The notes: generated by a model not told the origin, from the sequence alone. DNA of 64,000 nt from Leeuwenhoekiella aestuarii (GCF_004104055.1 NZ_QOVJ01000001.1:372001-436000), one strand, 5' to 3'. Positions 24,767-35,128 are shown, numbered from the stretch's first letter. Numbers and translations: made by a program.

Positions 24767-26005
24767 TTAACTCAACATATTTTTAGCTCGCTCAACACCA
24801 GCTACTAATACATCAATCTCTTCTTTAGTATTGTAAAACGCAAACGAAGCACGCACTGTACCGGGAATCTTATAAAAATCCATAATAGGTTGTGCGCAAT
24901 GGTGACCGGTACGAACGGCAACACCCAGCTTATCGAGGATCGTACCTATATCGTACGGATGAATTCCTTCTATATTAAATGAAATTACAGCTGTTTTTTC
25001 TTTAGACTCCCCGTAAATTCTAAGTCCGTCTATTGCTTTTAATTTCTCTGTAGCGTATTCTAAAAGTTCATGCTCATATGCCGCAATGTTTTCAAAGCCT
25101 ATCGCATTCATATAATCTAGAGCAGCGCCAAAAGCAATACCGCCACAAATATTTGGGGTACCTGCTTCAAATTTATGCGGCAAGCCTGCGTAGGTTGTTT
25201 TTTCAAAAGTGACCTGATCGATCATCTCACCCCCACCTTGATACGGAGGCAATTGCTCCAGCCATTTCTCTTTTCCATACAGCATTCCTACTCCGGTAGG
25301 ACCACACATTTTATGAGCAGAAACCACATAAAAATCAACATCAAGAGCCTGAACGTCTGCATTGATATGCGGAGCAGCTTGAGCACCATCTACTAAAACC
25401 GCACCACCCACTGCATGTGTTTTTTCAATAATAAATTCAATGGGATTTACAGTTCCTAGCGCATTACTCACGTGATTTACAAAAACTAATTTTGTTTTAT
25501 CTGAAAGCAATTGTTCAAAAGCATCCATATCAAGTGTCCCGTTATCTGTCATCGGGATAACCTTAAGCACTGCACCGGTCTTTTCACAAAGCATTTGCCA
25601 AGGCACAATATTAGAATGATGCTCTAATGCTGAAACAACAACCTCATCTCCTTCCTTTAAAATTTCGGCGTAGCCCGAAGCGACAATATTAATCCCGTGC
25701 GTTGTACCTGAGGTAAAAAGGGTTTGATAGGCATTAGGGATATTGAAATGCTTTTGCAATTTAATACGAGCCTGCTCGTAAGCATCTGTAGCTTCTTGAG
25801 AAAGTGCGTGAACACCACGGTGAATATTTGCATTATAGTTAGAATAATACTCTACAATAACATCTATTACCTGTTGTGGCGTTTGCGAAGTCGCAGCATT
25901 GTCAAAGTACACCAAGGGTTTCTCATTGACCTTTCGGTTTAGAATAGGGAAATCCTTCCTTATACTCTTGACATCAAAGGTTAAAGGTGTGCTGACGCTA
26001 GCCAT
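24767..26005 (-). CDS. sufS: Cysteine desulfurase SufS
   Basis: A 412-residue PLP enzyme that takes sulfur from cysteine. PLP-binding Lys is in VVSAHKMCGPTGVG, the active Cys in RTGHHCAQPIMDF, and the cofactor-binding ALEHHSNIVPW and NHVSNALG are present. Normal length. It follows sufD by 40 bases. Confidence 0.95.
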   Translation of the reverse strand: MASVSTPLTFDVKSIRKDFPILNRKVNEKPLVYFDNAATSQTPQQVIDVIVEYYSNYNANIHRGVHALSQEATDAYEQARIKLQKHFNIPNAYQTLFTSGTTHGINIVASGYAEILKEGDEVVVSALEHHSNIVPWQMLCEKTGAVLKVIPMTDNGTLDMDAFEQLLSDKTKLVFVNHVSNALGTVNPIEFIIEKTHAVGGAVLVDGAQAAPHINADVQALDVDFYVVSAHKMCGPTGVGMLYGKEKWLEQLPPYQGGGEMIDQVTFEKTTYAGLPHKFEAGTPNICGGIAFGAALDYMNAIGFENIAAYEHELLEYATEKLKAIDGLRIYGESKEKTAVISFNIEGIHPYDIGTILDKLGVAVRTGHHCAQPIMDFYKIPGTVRASFAFYNTKEEIDVLVAGVERAKNMLS

Positions 26006-26045
26006 AAGTGAATTTTAGAAAATTTATAGAATAAGAAAACGTATG

Positions 26046-27371
26046 CTATAGGTCAAAACCAATATTAACGCCCAACTTATCTGCAATAAGATTAGTAATA
26101 CGTGCTTTTAGCTGTGGAATTTTTACACTCTCCAGAACGTTATTAGCAAACGCATACATCAATAAAGCTCGACCTTCTTTAATACCTATACCACGAGATC
26201 GCATATAAAACAAAGCATCTTCATCAAGCTGACCAATAGTACAACCGTGAGAACAACGCACATCATCAGCAAAGATCTCTAATTGAGGTTTTGAATTGAT
26301 AGAGGCTTTATCACTGATCAGGATATTGTTGTTAGATTGATACGCATTGATCTTTTGTGCAATCGCATCTACCACAACTTTACCATTGAAAACACCGGTA
26401 GATTTATCATCAAAAATACCTTTATAATCCTGATGACTCTCGCAGTTAGGCTGCTTGTGATGAACCAAGGTATTGTGATCTACGTGCTGCTTGTCTTCGA
26501 TGATAGTAACACCTTTTAAAATAGAGTTGTTATGTTCCCCATTCTGATAGAAGTTAAGATTGTTACGCGTTAATTTTCCTCCAAAAGAAAAAGTATGCAC
26601 CGAAACTTCACTAGATTCTTGCTGATCTATATGGGTGTTATCTATTAAAGAAGCATTTTCTTTATCGTTCTGAATTTTATAGTAATCAACTCTTGCGTGT
26701 TTTCCCGCATAGATCTCTGTAACCGAATTTGTAAACACTGCATTAGAGTTGAGGCTCTGATGACGCTCAATAACCTGTACTTCTGCATTTTCTTCAGCAA
26801 CGATCAAGTTACGCGGTTGAAGCATTAAATTAGCTTCATTACCAGTAGAAAAATGAACAATCTGAATAGGTTTATTTACCGCTCTGCTTTTAGGAACATA
26901 GATGTATGCACCTTCTTTTGCAAAAGCAGTATTTAAAGCTGTAAGACTTTCTTTTTTAGCAATTTTATTGAAATACACATCAATTACCTGCTTGAACTTT
27001 GGCTTAGTAAGTGCCGAACTCAATAAACAAACATCTACACCATCGTGTGTCGTTTCAGAAAGATACGAACTGTAAACCCCGTCTATAAACACAATTTTAT
27101 AGGTGTCTATATCATTTAAGAAATATTTCTTAACGTCTTTAAATTCAATAGCATCATCTGCATGAGAAACCAAACTGTAATCTGGTTTTGTCAAGCTGTT
27201 TAAAGAAGTGTATTTCCAGTTCTCATCCTTTCGGGTAGGAAAACCGTGTTCTTCAAATATTTTAATAGCTTCATCTTTGATATCGTGAATACTATTATCA
27301 AGATCTGTGTTCTCCTGAAAAGTCAGGTATGATGATAATAATTTATCTTTTAAACTCATAGTTAAATTCAA
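26046..27371 (-). CDS. sufD: Fe-S cluster assembly protein SufD
   Basis: A 441-residue SufD, scaffold partner of SufB and SufC. The C-terminal beta-helix part has DDVRCSHGCTIGQLDEDALFYMRSRG, including the conserved Cys-His. The leading KDENWKYTSL is typical of the family. It lies between the inserted four-helix-bundle gene and sufS. The start MNLTMSLKDKLL has a second ATG four codons in. Confidence 0.94.
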   Translation of the reverse strand: MNLTMSLKDKLLSSYLTFQENTDLDNSIHDIKDEAIKIFEEHGFPTRKDENWKYTSLNSLTKPDYSLVSHADDAIEFKDVKKYFLNDIDTYKIVFIDGVYSSYLSETTHDGVDVCLLSSALTKPKFKQVIDVYFNKIAKKESLTALNTAFAKEGAYIYVPKSRAVNKPIQIVHFSTGNEANLMLQPRNLIVAEENAEVQVIERHQSLNSNAVFTNSVTEIYAGKHARVDYYKIQNDKENASLIDNTHIDQQESSEVSVHTFSFGGKLTRNNLNFYQNGEHNNSILKGVTIIEDKQHVDHNTLVHHKQPNCESHQDYKGIFDDKSTGVFNGKVVVDAIAQKINAYQSNNNILISDKASINSKPQLEIFADDVRCSHGCTIGQLDEDALFYMRSRGIGIKEGRALLMYAFANNVLESVKIPQLKARITNLIADKLGVNIGFDL

Positions 27372-27389
27372 TATTCAAAGTTTAAGAAT

Positions 27390-27788
27390 TCAAGATTTAC
27401 CTTGAAACTTACTTCCTTTGAGTTCTGTTTTGTTCAAATAGTTTATAAAACCAGCTATTTGTTTACTTAATTGCTCACATTTCAATGTGAGATCATCTAA
27501 CAGGTTCTGCTCGATATAACCCCAATCATAAACTCTGTATAATTGCGATCTCGTTTCTCCTGCAGATCCTTTTGCAATTGATAAAAATTGCCGAAACTCT
27601 AAATTACCATTACGTTCAAAATCTTCAGCAATATTATCTATAATGCTTCCGGCCGAACTAGTAATTTGAGCTCTTAATTTGAAATTATTTTTGAGTTCTT
27701 TACTCTTAACAATTCTAATTATATCCTGCTCCAAAATCCTTGCATCAAGCCAAATTTGTAAATCTTCAAATCGCTTTATAGATGCCAT
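27390..27788 (-). CDS. Four-helix bundle protein (23S rRNA IVS-type) inserted in suf operon
   Basis: A 132-residue helical protein matching the four-helix bundle family first seen in 23S rRNA intervening sequences: KRFEDLQIWLDARIL, LKNNFKLRAQITSSAGSIIDNIAEDFER, EFRQFLSIAKGSAGETRSQLYRV. The family is short and mobile in many bacteria and its role is unclear. It sits between sufC and sufD on the same strand, where most suf operons have nothing, so it probably arrived by insertion without breaking the operon. Confidence 0.88.
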   Translation of the reverse strand: MASIKRFEDLQIWLDARILEQDIIRIVKSKELKNNFKLRAQITSSAGSIIDNIAEDFERNGNLEFRQFLSIAKGSAGETRSQLYRVYDWGYIEQNLLDDLTLKCEQLSKQIAGFINYLNKTELKGSKFQGKS

Positions 27789-27823
27789 AATCTTGAATTT
27801 TGAAGTTTCAAACTTGAATAAGC

Positions 27824-28576
27824 TTACGCTGTTAATTCAGCTTTTACCCAGTCGTAACCTTTTTCTTCTAGCTCAAGTGCTAATTCTTTACCTCCAGATT
27901 TTACTATTTTACCGTCTACAAGAACGTGTACAAAATCTGGAACAATATATTCTAGCAAGCGCTGGTAGTGTGTAATAACGATAACCGCATTGTCTTTACT
28001 GCGCAATTTGTTCACCCCATTAGAGACGATACGCAAAGCATCAATATCTAAACCGGAATCAGTCTCATCAAGTATTGCAAGCTTAGGCTCTAACATCGCC
28101 ATTTGAAAAATCTCATTACGTTTTTTCTCACCACCTGAAAACCCTTCATTCAAGGAACGAGATAAGAATTTACGATCGATTTCTAAAAGCTCAGATTTCT
28201 CACGAATCATCTTCAGCATATCACTAGCAGGCATATCTTCTAAACCTTTAGCCTTACGCGTCTCATTGATCGCAGTTTTGATGAAATTAGTCACCGAAAC
28301 TCCAGGAATCTCAACAGGATATTGAAACGAAAGAAAAACACCTTTGTGCGCACGCTCTTCAGCGTCTAATTCTAAAATAGATTCGTTCTCAAACAAGATG
28401 TCCCCCCCAGTCACTTCATACTCTTCTTTTCCCGCAACAACAGAAGATAACGTACTTTTACCAGAACCGTTAGGCCCCATAATAGCGTGAACTTCTCCTG
28501 CGTTTACTTTAAGATCAATCCCTTTTAAGATGTCTTTGTCTTCTATACCTGCATTCAGATTTTTTATCTCTAACAT
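27824..28576 (-). CDS. sufC: Fe-S assembly ATPase SufC
   Basis: A 250-residue ABC-type ATPase of the SufBCD complex. Walker A is GPNGSGKST, the signature is [11 protein letters not shown], Walker B is [12 protein letters not shown] and the switch His is in VITHYQRLL. No membrane segments. It lies 54 bases after sufB. Confidence 0.96.
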   Translation of the reverse strand: MLEIKNLNAGIEDKDILKGIDLKVNAGEVHAIMGPNGSGKSTLSSVVAGKEEYEVTGGDILFENESILELDAEERAHKGVFLSFQYPVEIPGVSVTNFIKTAINETRKAKGLEDMPASDMLKMIREKSELLEIDRKFLSRSLNEGFSGGEKKRNEIFQMAMLEPKLAILDETDSGLDIDALRIVSNGVNKLRSKDNAVIVITHYQRLLEYIVPDFVHVLVDGKIVKSGGKELALELEEKGYDWVKAELTA

Positions 28577-28630
28577 ATTCTAAATTCTTTAGGCTGATTT
28601 ATAATGCCTTTTTCTGATATTCTTAATTAA

Positions 28631-30076
28631 TTATCCTACTGAACCTTCTAATGAAATTTCTAATAATTTCTGAGCTTCAACAGCAAACTCCATCGGTAGT
28701 TTGTTTAGCACTTCTTTACTAAAACCATTCACAATCAATGCGATTGCTTTTTCAGTATCTATACCACGCTGGTTACAATAGAAGATTTGATCTTCACCAA
28801 TCTTACTCGTAGTAGCCTCGTGTTCTACCCGTGCTGTTTTGTTTTTAGCTTCGATATATGGAAAAGTATGCGCTCCACATTTATTACCCATTAATAACGA
28901 GTCACACTGTGAAAAATTCCGTGCGTTTTCAGCTCTGCTGTTTATCTGCACCAGACCACGGTAGCTGTTTTGAGATTGACCTGCAGAGATCCCTTTAGAG
29001 ATAATCGTACTCTTAGTGTTCTTACCTATATGAATCATCTTTGTACCCGTATCTGCCTGCTGAAAGTTGTTAGTAACAGCAATCGAGTAAAATTCACCGA
29101 TTGAGTTATCACCTTTCAATATACAACTAGGATATTTCCAAGTTACAGCACTACCGGTTTCAACTTGTGTCCAGGAGATTTTTGCGTTTTTCTCGCACAA
29201 TCCGCGTTTAGTCACAAAGTTGTATACCCCTCCTTTACCTTGATCATTACCAGGATACCAGTTCTGTACTGTTGAATATTTAATCTCTGCATCATCTAAA
29301 GCAATCAACTCAACAACTGCTGCATGTAACTGATTTTCATCACGTGAAGGAGCTGTACACCCCTCTAAATAACTCACGTAACTACCTGCATCAGCAACTA
29401 CAAGAGTTCTTTCAAACTGACCGGTACCGGCCTGATTGATTCTAAAATAAGTAGAAAGCTCCATCGGGCAGCGTACGCCTTTAGGAATGTAACAGAAAGA
29501 ACCATCGCTAAAAACTGCACTATTCAAGGCAGCATAAAAGTTATCTTTCTGAGGAACCACCGAACCAATATATTTTTTTACCAGTTCAGGATGTTCTTTT
29601 ATCGCTTCAGAAATAGAACAAAAAATGATTCCTTTTTCAGCAAGTGTCTTCTTAAAAGTGGTTGTTACCGAAACAGAATCCATAACCACATCAACCGCAA
29701 CACCTGCAAGCTTTTTTTGCTCATCAAGAGAAATACCCAAACGTTTGAATGTGTCTAATAATTCAGGATCTACTTCATCAAGACTATCGTATTTAGGTTT
29801 CTTTGAAGGAGCAGAATAATACGAAATATTCTGAAAGTCTGGTTTTGCATAATGCACATTAGCCCACTCTGGTTCTTCCATCGTTTGCCAATGTCTGAAC
29901 GCTTCAATACGCCAGTCGGTCATCCATTCCGGTTCTCCTTTCTTTAAAGATATTGCTCGCACAACATCTTCGTTCAACCCATTAGGAAACGTTTCAGATT
30001 CAATATCTGTGTAGAATCCGTATTTATATTCTTTGGTCGCTAACTCTTTTTCTAAATCGTCTTCTGTATACGCCAT
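28631..30076 (-). CDS. sufB: Fe-S cluster assembly protein SufB
   Basis: A 481-residue SufB scaffold. It has the N-terminal [32 protein letters not shown], and the C-terminal [20 protein letters not shown] with the key Cys. Forms the complex with SufC and SufD. It starts 43 bases after the IscA-like gene. Confidence 0.96.
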   Translation of the reverse strand: MAYTEDDLEKELATKEYKYGFYTDIESETFPNGLNEDVVRAISLKKGEPEWMTDWRIEAFRHWQTMEEPEWANVHYAKPDFQNISYYSAPSKKPKYDSLDEVDPELLDTFKRLGISLDEQKKLAGVAVDVVMDSVSVTTTFKKTLAEKGIIFCSISEAIKEHPELVKKYIGSVVPQKDNFYAALNSAVFSDGSFCYIPKGVRCPMELSTYFRINQAGTGQFERTLVVADAGSYVSYLEGCTAPSRDENQLHAAVVELIALDDAEIKYSTVQNWYPGNDQGKGGVYNFVTKRGLCEKNAKISWTQVETGSAVTWKYPSCILKGDNSIGEFYSIAVTNNFQQADTGTKMIHIGKNTKSTIISKGISAGQSQNSYRGLVQINSRAENARNFSQCDSLLMGNKCGAHTFPYIEAKNKTARVEHEATTSKIGEDQIFYCNQRGIDTEKAIALIVNGFSKEVLNKLPMEFAVEAQKLLEISLEGSVG

Positions 30077-30119
30077 ATACTTTATCTAAGCTGTTTGTTA
30101 CAAACAGTAATTATCATTA

Positions 30120-30449
30120 TTATAGTGAAAAACTTTCTCCACAACCGCAGGTGCGTTGTGCATTGGGGTTGTTAAAGACAAAACCTTTACCATTTAACCC
30201 CCCACTGTATTCTAGAACAGTGCCTATCAGATAGAGAAAACTACGCTTATCAACAATCAGTTTGATATCATTATCTTCAAACAATTTATCTTCTTCCTGA
30301 AGACTTTTATCAAACTTTAGCTCATAAGACAAACCACTGCAACCGCCACTCTTTACTCCCACTCTAACGTAGTCTACGGCAGCATCATAACCCTCCTCGC
30401 TCATCAGGCCGGCTATTTTCTTTTTTGCGTCTTCGCTTACTTTAATCAT
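30120..30449 (-). CDS. HesB/IscA family iron-sulfur carrier
   Basis: About 109 residues from ATG 30449 (an upstream GTG/TTG reading adds ten doubtful residues). The A-type carrier cysteines are present: GVKSGGCSGLSYEL and the C-terminal QRTCGCGESF. It is the first gene of the suf operon, with a good -7 element 19 bases upstream, and should deliver clusters to targets. It is closest in arrangement to SufA. Confidence 0.92.
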   Translation of the reverse strand: MIKVSEDAKKKIAGLMSEEGYDAAVDYVRVGVKSGGCSGLSYELKFDKSLQEEDKLFEDNDIKLIVDKRSFLYLIGTVLEYSGGLNGKGFVFNNPNAQRTCGCGESFSL

Positions 30450-30467
30450 ATCACTTCTTAATTGGTG

Positions 30468-30475
30468 CAAATATA
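30468..30475 (-). promoter_or_regulatory. -7 element of the suf operon promoter
   Basis: The minus strand reads TATATTTG, a perfect TAnnTTTG match, in front of the IscA-like gene. A TTG lies about 24 bases further upstream. I see no convincing IscR- or Fur-type site. Confidence 0.55.
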
Positions 30476-30687
30476 CCATTTAAGTAGGGTTTTACCATAC
30501 AACCTTACATTAAACTATCTTATAAAATAATAAAGGAATTATATCATAAACTCTATTTACTATTTCTTTTAACTATAATTGTTTCAGTCGAGAATTCAAA
30601 GTTCAGGCGACTGCTGATACGAGCTCTGTTTTACAAAGATTTTTGTTTTAAAAACAGTCTTGAATATCGGGTTTCGTTTATTCCATT

Positions 30688-30695
30688 TAACTTTG
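30688..30695 (+). promoter_or_regulatory. -7 element of thiL promoter
   Basis: TAACTTTG matches TAnnTTTG and lies 20 bases before the thiL start. The 236-base divergent gap 30480-30715 holds this and the suf promoter. Confidence 0.5.
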
Positions 30696-30715
30696 CAGCC
30701 AAAAGCAAGGCTATT

Positions 30716-31768
30716 ATGTTTGACAATAAAGATCAATCCCGAACTTCATTAAGCGACTTGGGTGAATTTGGACTTATAAATCATCTGACTCAGAATTTTA
30801 CCATACGCCAAAACAGTACCGTAAAAGGTATTGGCGACGACGCTGCAATTGTAAACACCGAAGGTAAACAACTGGTAGTTACAACAGATCTCTTAGTTGA
30901 AGGTGTACATTTTGACCTCAGCTTTATGCCTTTAAAACATCTGGGGTACAAAGCGGTAATGGTAAATCTTTCTGATGTGTATGCGATGAATGCTGAAGCA
31001 ACACAAATTACCGTTTCTATTGCTGTCTCTAACCGCTTCCCTCTTGAAGCGCTTGAGGAGTTATATGCAGGGATTGAATTGGCTTGCTCTATCTATAATG
31101 TTGACTTAATAGGTGGCGATACCACTTCAAGCACAAAAGGTTTATTAATTAGCGTTACTGCTTTAGGCACTGCAGAGCCGGAAGCTCTTGTAAAACGTGA
31201 TGGCGCAAAAGATGGAGATCTTCTGGTAGTATCTGGAGACCTTGGTGCATCTTATATGGGACTTCAAGTCTTAGAACGTGAGAAACAAGTTTACAAAGTA
31301 AATCCCAATGCGCAGCCGGACTTAGAGCCATATTCTTATATCATAGAACGTCAACTAAAGCCTGAAGCCCGAAAAGACATTGTAGAATTGCTTAAAAAGA
31401 TGGAGGTCAAACCTACTTCAATGATTGACATCAGCGATGGTTTATCATCAGAAATCATACACCTTTGCAAAAGCTCTAAAACAGGGGTTCGTTTATATGA
31501 AGATAAAATTCCATTAGATCCCCAACTTATAAATGTCTGTGAGGAATTTGAAATTGATAGCACAACAGTCGCTTTGAGTGGCGGTGAAGATTATGAATTA
31601 TTATTCACAATCAATCAGGATGATTATGAGAAAGTAAAAGGAAATCCACATTTGACTGTGATTGGTCATATCACACCAGAAAGTGATGGCATGAATTTGA
31701 TTACAAGAGCAAATACCTCGATACCTATTGTAGCCAGAGGATGGAATGCTTTACAAGATGAGGAATAA
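30716..31768 (+). CDS. thiL: Thiamine-monophosphate kinase
   Basis: A 350-residue ThiL, which phosphorylates thiamine monophosphate to the pyrophosphate cofactor. Motifs: GIGDDAAIV, VTTDLLVEGVHFDLSF, NLSDVYAMNAEA, LIGGDTTSS, and SMIDISDGLSSEI. Length is normal. Single gene. Confidence 0.95.
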   Translation: MFDNKDQSRTSLSDLGEFGLINHLTQNFTIRQNSTVKGIGDDAAIVNTEGKQLVVTTDLLVEGVHFDLSFMPLKHLGYKAVMVNLSDVYAMNAEATQITVSIAVSNRFPLEALEELYAGIELACSIYNVDLIGGDTTSSTKGLLISVTALGTAEPEALVKRDGAKDGDLLVVSGDLGASYMGLQVLEREKQVYKVNPNAQPDLEPYSYIIERQLKPEARKDIVELLKKMEVKPTSMIDISDGLSSEIIHLCKSSKTGVRLYEDKIPLDPQLINVCEEFEIDSTTVALSGGEDYELLFTINQDDYEKVKGNPHLTVIGHITPESDGMNLITRANTSIPIVARGWNALQDEE

Positions 31769-31777
31769 AAAAGATAA

Positions 31778-32035
31778 TTAAGCCGATTGACGTCTAGTAT
31801 TCTTAAAAATATAGAATTTCTCCATCACTTCATTGATACGTCTCAATTTTGGAGTTAAGGTTTCTAGTTCACCATAGTCGTTTTCTGTAAACTGCTTTTT
31901 GCAATGTGAACATTCGTATTCTTTTTTATTTGTCTGATAAGAACGTAGAACAGTGTATTTGTGTCCAAATAATTTGCAGTGTAATCTTTTAAAAGGGTTT
32001 CTCGTTTGGGCTTCGATACTCATGGGGTAGGGCAT
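31778..32035 (-). CDS. Small zinc-ribbon-like protein
   Basis: About 81-85 residues (ATG 32035, or 32023 giving MSIEAQTRNPFKRL). It has CKLFGHKY followed by YECSHCKKQF, a possible Cys/His metal site similar to that of DUF1660-like small proteins, then a charged C-terminal helix. Likely cytoplasmic. It is convergent with thiL. Function unknown. Confidence 0.7.
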   Translation of the reverse strand: MPYPMSIEAQTRNPFKRLHCKLFGHKYTVLRSYQTNKKEYECSHCKKQFTENDYGELETLTPKLRRINEVMEKFYIFKNTRRQSA

Positions 32036-32232
32036 TTTATGAAGTTAGCATCCCAAATTTAACAAAACAAAACGTTAAAAAGACATTTTTAAACGTTTAA
32101 ATACCTGCGCGAACCCAAAATCACACATGTTTTCAATTTAGGTTGTATATATTGAGAATCTTTCAGGTATAAAAGCTTATAATCAGAAATTTACAATCAA
32201 TACAGCATTAGTTCTACTTTATTAGTTCTACT

Positions 32233-33000
32233 TTAAAAATTCAACAAAAAAGCTGAAACAGCGTCAAAATTCTCGATGTTAAGCATGTGTCCACCAGATA
32301 AAACGTTTATTTCGACATCAGAACGATCAAATTTTTCCAGCATTTGTTCAGCAGATATCAAAGTATCCTGAGCTCCTAAAAGCATCCACTTTTTAAAGCG
32401 GGCTTGTTTCCAAAGCAAGGTATTATCTGAGCGTAAAGCCATTCCGTTTTGACAAGCTACATATCCTGCTAGAGGAGTTTTCAACGCCTCTTTTTTAGTG
32501 TACGAAATTTCCTCTTTCAATTTTCCTCTCAACTCCTCTGAAAAAAGATTTGCCACAGACATAGAGATCATCGCCTTATAATTCTTTTGAGCAACAGCTA
32601 TTCCGTGTTGTCTCAATTCCTTGCGAGCTTCAGTATCAGCTTCGGGAGTAGAATTTAAAAGGCATATACCCGCTGTTTTCTCAGGAAACAAAGCTGCATA
32701 TGCAAGTGCTACGTAGCCCCCCATAGAATGTCCTACAAATTTCACTTGATTTACACCAAGATCATCAAAGAGTTGATTAAGCGACACAGCCATCTTGCTC
32801 ATTGTGTTATCACCGGGTAAGACATTGCTATTACCGTGACCTGGGAGATCAACAAGTATAATGTGATTTTTAATTGACAATTTTTCAACAAACGGCAACC
32901 ACATTTTACGATTCTCTAAAAATCCATGCAGGAGACAAAGGGCATCTCCACTCCCAAATTCCTCATAAAATAGACTGCTTTGCACTTTAGTTGGCTTCAT
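32233..33000 (-). CDS. Alpha/beta hydrolase
   Basis: A 255-residue hydrolase with the oxyanion HG motif (CLLHGFLEN), DLPGHGNS, nucleophile elbow GHSMGG, a likely acid Asp in GAQDTLIS and catalytic His in GGHMLNIE. No signal peptide. Substrate unknown; MenH-like or carboxylesterase activity is possible. It is divergent from the transporter at 33037 with only 36 bases between them, which must hold both promoters. Confidence 0.88.
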   Translation of the reverse strand: MKPTKVQSSLFYEEFGSGDALCLLHGFLENRKMWLPFVEKLSIKNHIILVDLPGHGNSNVLPGDNTMSKMAVSLNQLFDDLGVNQVKFVGHSMGGYVALAYAALFPEKTAGICLLNSTPEADTEARKELRQHGIAVAQKNYKAMISMSVANLFSEELRGKLKEEISYTKKEALKTPLAGYVACQNGMALRSDNTLLWKQARFKKWMLLGAQDTLISAEQMLEKFDRSDVEINVLSGGHMLNIENFDAVSAFLLNF

Positions 33001-33036
33001 TTTATTTTATCTTTCGGGTGGAAAGTTACATCGTGT

Positions 33037-34329
33037 ATGGGGTTTAAAAAAGAAACACTAATTACTGGTTTCGCTATATTTTCACTTTTTTTTGGAGCAG
33101 GTAATTTAATCCTGCCTCCATTACTGGGCTACAATTCTGGTGATCAGTGGTCTTTGGTCGCATTAGGTTTTGTTATTTCCGCAGTATTTATTCCAATTTT
33201 AGGAATTTTTGCCCACGCACGTTTACAGGGCACGATGCTAGACTTCGCATCTAAAGTGCATCCTAAATTCAGCCTTGTATTTTGCATATTGATCTATCTG
33301 GTCGCTATAACATTACCGGGGCCTCGTACCGCATCATTAACTTATGAGATGGCACTTCAACCATATTTTACGTTAAGCTCCCTTACATTGAGCTCAATTT
33401 ATTTTGGTCTGGTTTTATTATTTACACTCAACCGCTCAAAAATCTTAGATCTCCTAGGCAAATATTTGACTCCGCTTTTACTCATTATTCTTATAACTAT
33501 AATTGGTATTGCTTGTTTTGCTGAATTACCACAGGCTACTACCAGTTCGATAACAAATCCGATAAGGTCTGGAATCTTAGAAGGCTATCAAACTTTTGAT
33601 GCGATAGGCGCAATAGTCATAGGCGCTGTAATCGTTATTTCCCTGAAAATCAGTAATAAAGAAGATTTTAATACCAAAAAAAAAATTTTAAAACGAGCTG
33701 CTATTTTAGCAGGAATGGGTCTATTTAGCATTTACACAGGCCTTATTTATATAGGTTCCTTGTACCGAAATAGCATAGAAAATCCATCTCGCACTGACCT
33801 GCTTTCTTTTTTAAGCTATGAGACTTTGGGAAGTGGCGGCCGCTTAATTTTGGCTTTTTTAGTAAGTATCGCCTGCTTTACTACGGCGGTAGGAATCGTT
33901 ACCGGAACAGCAGATTTTGTAAAGGGTCTTTTTAAAAATTCTCAAAAAGCTTATGTCATTACGGTTATTTTAGGCTGTTTAATTGGTGTTGTAATAGGGC
34001 AAACCGGTGTCGCTTATATTATAGAGATCGCAGTGCCGGCACTAAATTTCATCTATCCATTAGTTATTGTTTTAATAGTGCTGAATGCCTTACCAGAAAA
34101 ATATACTTCCCAAAAGATATTTAGAATCGTTGTCTTAATTACTATAATTTTTAGCATTCCAGATTTTTTAAAAAGCCTGAATATTTTGAGTCTTGAAAAC
34201 ACAAAACAACTGATCCCTCTGGCAGAATATGGCATCACCTGGTTTGTTCCCACAATTCTTTCTTATGGTATTGCGCGTATAGTTGAGCATTTTACAAGTA
34301 AAGCACAACCATTAAATCCAGAAGACTAA
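33037..34329 (+). CDS. brnQ: BrnQ-type branched-chain amino acid transporter
   Basis: About 430 residues and 12 predicted membrane helices, opening LITGFAIFSLFFGAGNLILPP, the typical start of sodium-coupled LIV-II carriers. I take ATG 33037 as start because the longer frame from 32980 adds a non-family segment overlapping the divergent hydrolase. It overlaps the following 50-residue basic gene by three bases. Confidence 0.9.
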   Translation: MGFKKETLITGFAIFSLFFGAGNLILPPLLGYNSGDQWSLVALGFVISAVFIPILGIFAHARLQGTMLDFASKVHPKFSLVFCILIYLVAITLPGPRTASLTYEMALQPYFTLSSLTLSSIYFGLVLLFTLNRSKILDLLGKYLTPLLLIILITIIGIACFAELPQATTSSITNPIRSGILEGYQTFDAIGAIVIGAVIVISLKISNKEDFNTKKKILKRAAILAGMGLFSIYTGLIYIGSLYRNSIENPSRTDLLSFLSYETLGSGGRLILAFLVSIACFTTAVGIVTGTADFVKGLFKNSQKAYVITVILGCLIGVVIGQTGVAYIIEIAVPALNFIYPLVIVLIVLNALPEKYTSQKIFRIVVLITIIFSIPDFLKSLNILSLENTKQLIPLAEYGITWFVPTILSYGIARIVEHFTSKAQPLNPED

Positions 34330-34481
34330 TGGCAAAAAAAGGAACTCCAAAAAACGGAAAAAATAAGGCAAAGCACACCAAGCTTCTCAAGCAAAAAAAA
34401 GAAAAATTACGTAAAGAAAAAGAAGCAAGAGTTGCAAAACTCAAAGCGATTATCAATGCGTCTAAATCTGATAAAGAGTAA
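34329..34481 (+). CDS. Small Lys-rich protein, 50 residues
   Basis: An ATG overlapping the brnQ TAA opens a 50-codon frame: MAKKGTPKNGKNKAKHTKLL, then a Lys/Glu/Arg-rich helix and a stop at 34481. The whole protein is basic, with Lys in about one-third of positions. Such small basic proteins often bind ribosomes or nucleic acids. Coupling to brnQ suggests it is translated. No family known to me. Confidence 0.6.
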   Translation: MAKKGTPKNGKNKAKHTKLLKQKKEKLRKEKEARVAKLKAIINASKSDKE

Positions 34482-34519
34482 GCAAAAGCTTATTCTTGAT
34501 AACGTACTCAAAATTCATC

Positions 34520-35128
34520 ATGAAAGCAACACCAACTTTAATTTGTATTCCAGACATTAGTGGGTTTACTCAATTTATGCGCGAAGCAAACTTTGAATTG
34601 ACTTCTCAGGTCATTCCTGCTTTATTAAATGAAATAATTTATGCCAACACCCTAGACCTTAAAGTCTCAGAAATAGAAGGTGATGCTGTTTTATTTTTTA
34701 GAAAAGGAGAATTGCCTGATCTCGCTTCACTTATAGAGCAATGCAAAATATTTTATACAGATTTTTACAAACGTATTTTAAAACTGCACAAAAAACATCA
34801 ATCTGAAGAAGACGCTATTACAATACCAGAAATTTTAGGCCTTAAGATCATTTTGCATTATGGTGAAGAGATCGCAATGGTACCCATAGGCAATCGAATC
34901 AAACTCATGGGTGAAGATGTTATAACTGCACACCGGCTTTTAAAAAATAACATTAAAATCGATGAGTATATTCTAATCTCAGAACAACTCTTTGAGCATT
35001 TTCCTGAAGAGGCGTTCAAAAAATATTGCGACTGGGCGCCATTAGAGAAACAGTCTATAGAAGTTGAACATCTGGGAACACTTAATTATCGCTATATTGA
35101 TTTAAATCCGTTAAAAAATATCAAGTAG
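34520..35128 (+). CDS. DUF2652 (class III cyclase-like) protein
   Basis: About 202 residues from ATG 34520. The start of the domain (LICIPDISGFTQFM) and the core EIEGDAVLFFRKG resemble the nucleotide cyclase fold (the DxxGFT and GDAVL motifs of class III cyclases). The family is DUF2652. The second metal-binding Asp appears to be retained in EGDAVL, but the substrate-specifying residues cannot be matched, so activity is doubtful. The 3' end overlaps the convergent GreA-like gene by eight bases. Confidence 0.8.
   Translation: MKATPTLICIPDISGFTQFMREANFELTSQVIPALLNEIIYANTLDLKVSEIEGDAVLFFRKGELPDLASLIEQCKIFYTDFYKRILKLHKKHQSEEDAITIPEILGLKIILHYGEEIAMVPIGNRIKLMGEDVITAHRLLKNNIKIDEYILISEQLFEHFPEEAFKKYCDWAPLEKQSIEVEHLGTLNYRYIDLNPLKNIK

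Noticed and set aside
32980-33036. Longer start for the BrnQ gene
   Set aside because: It would overlap the divergent hydrolase start and adds residues absent from the family's usual opening.
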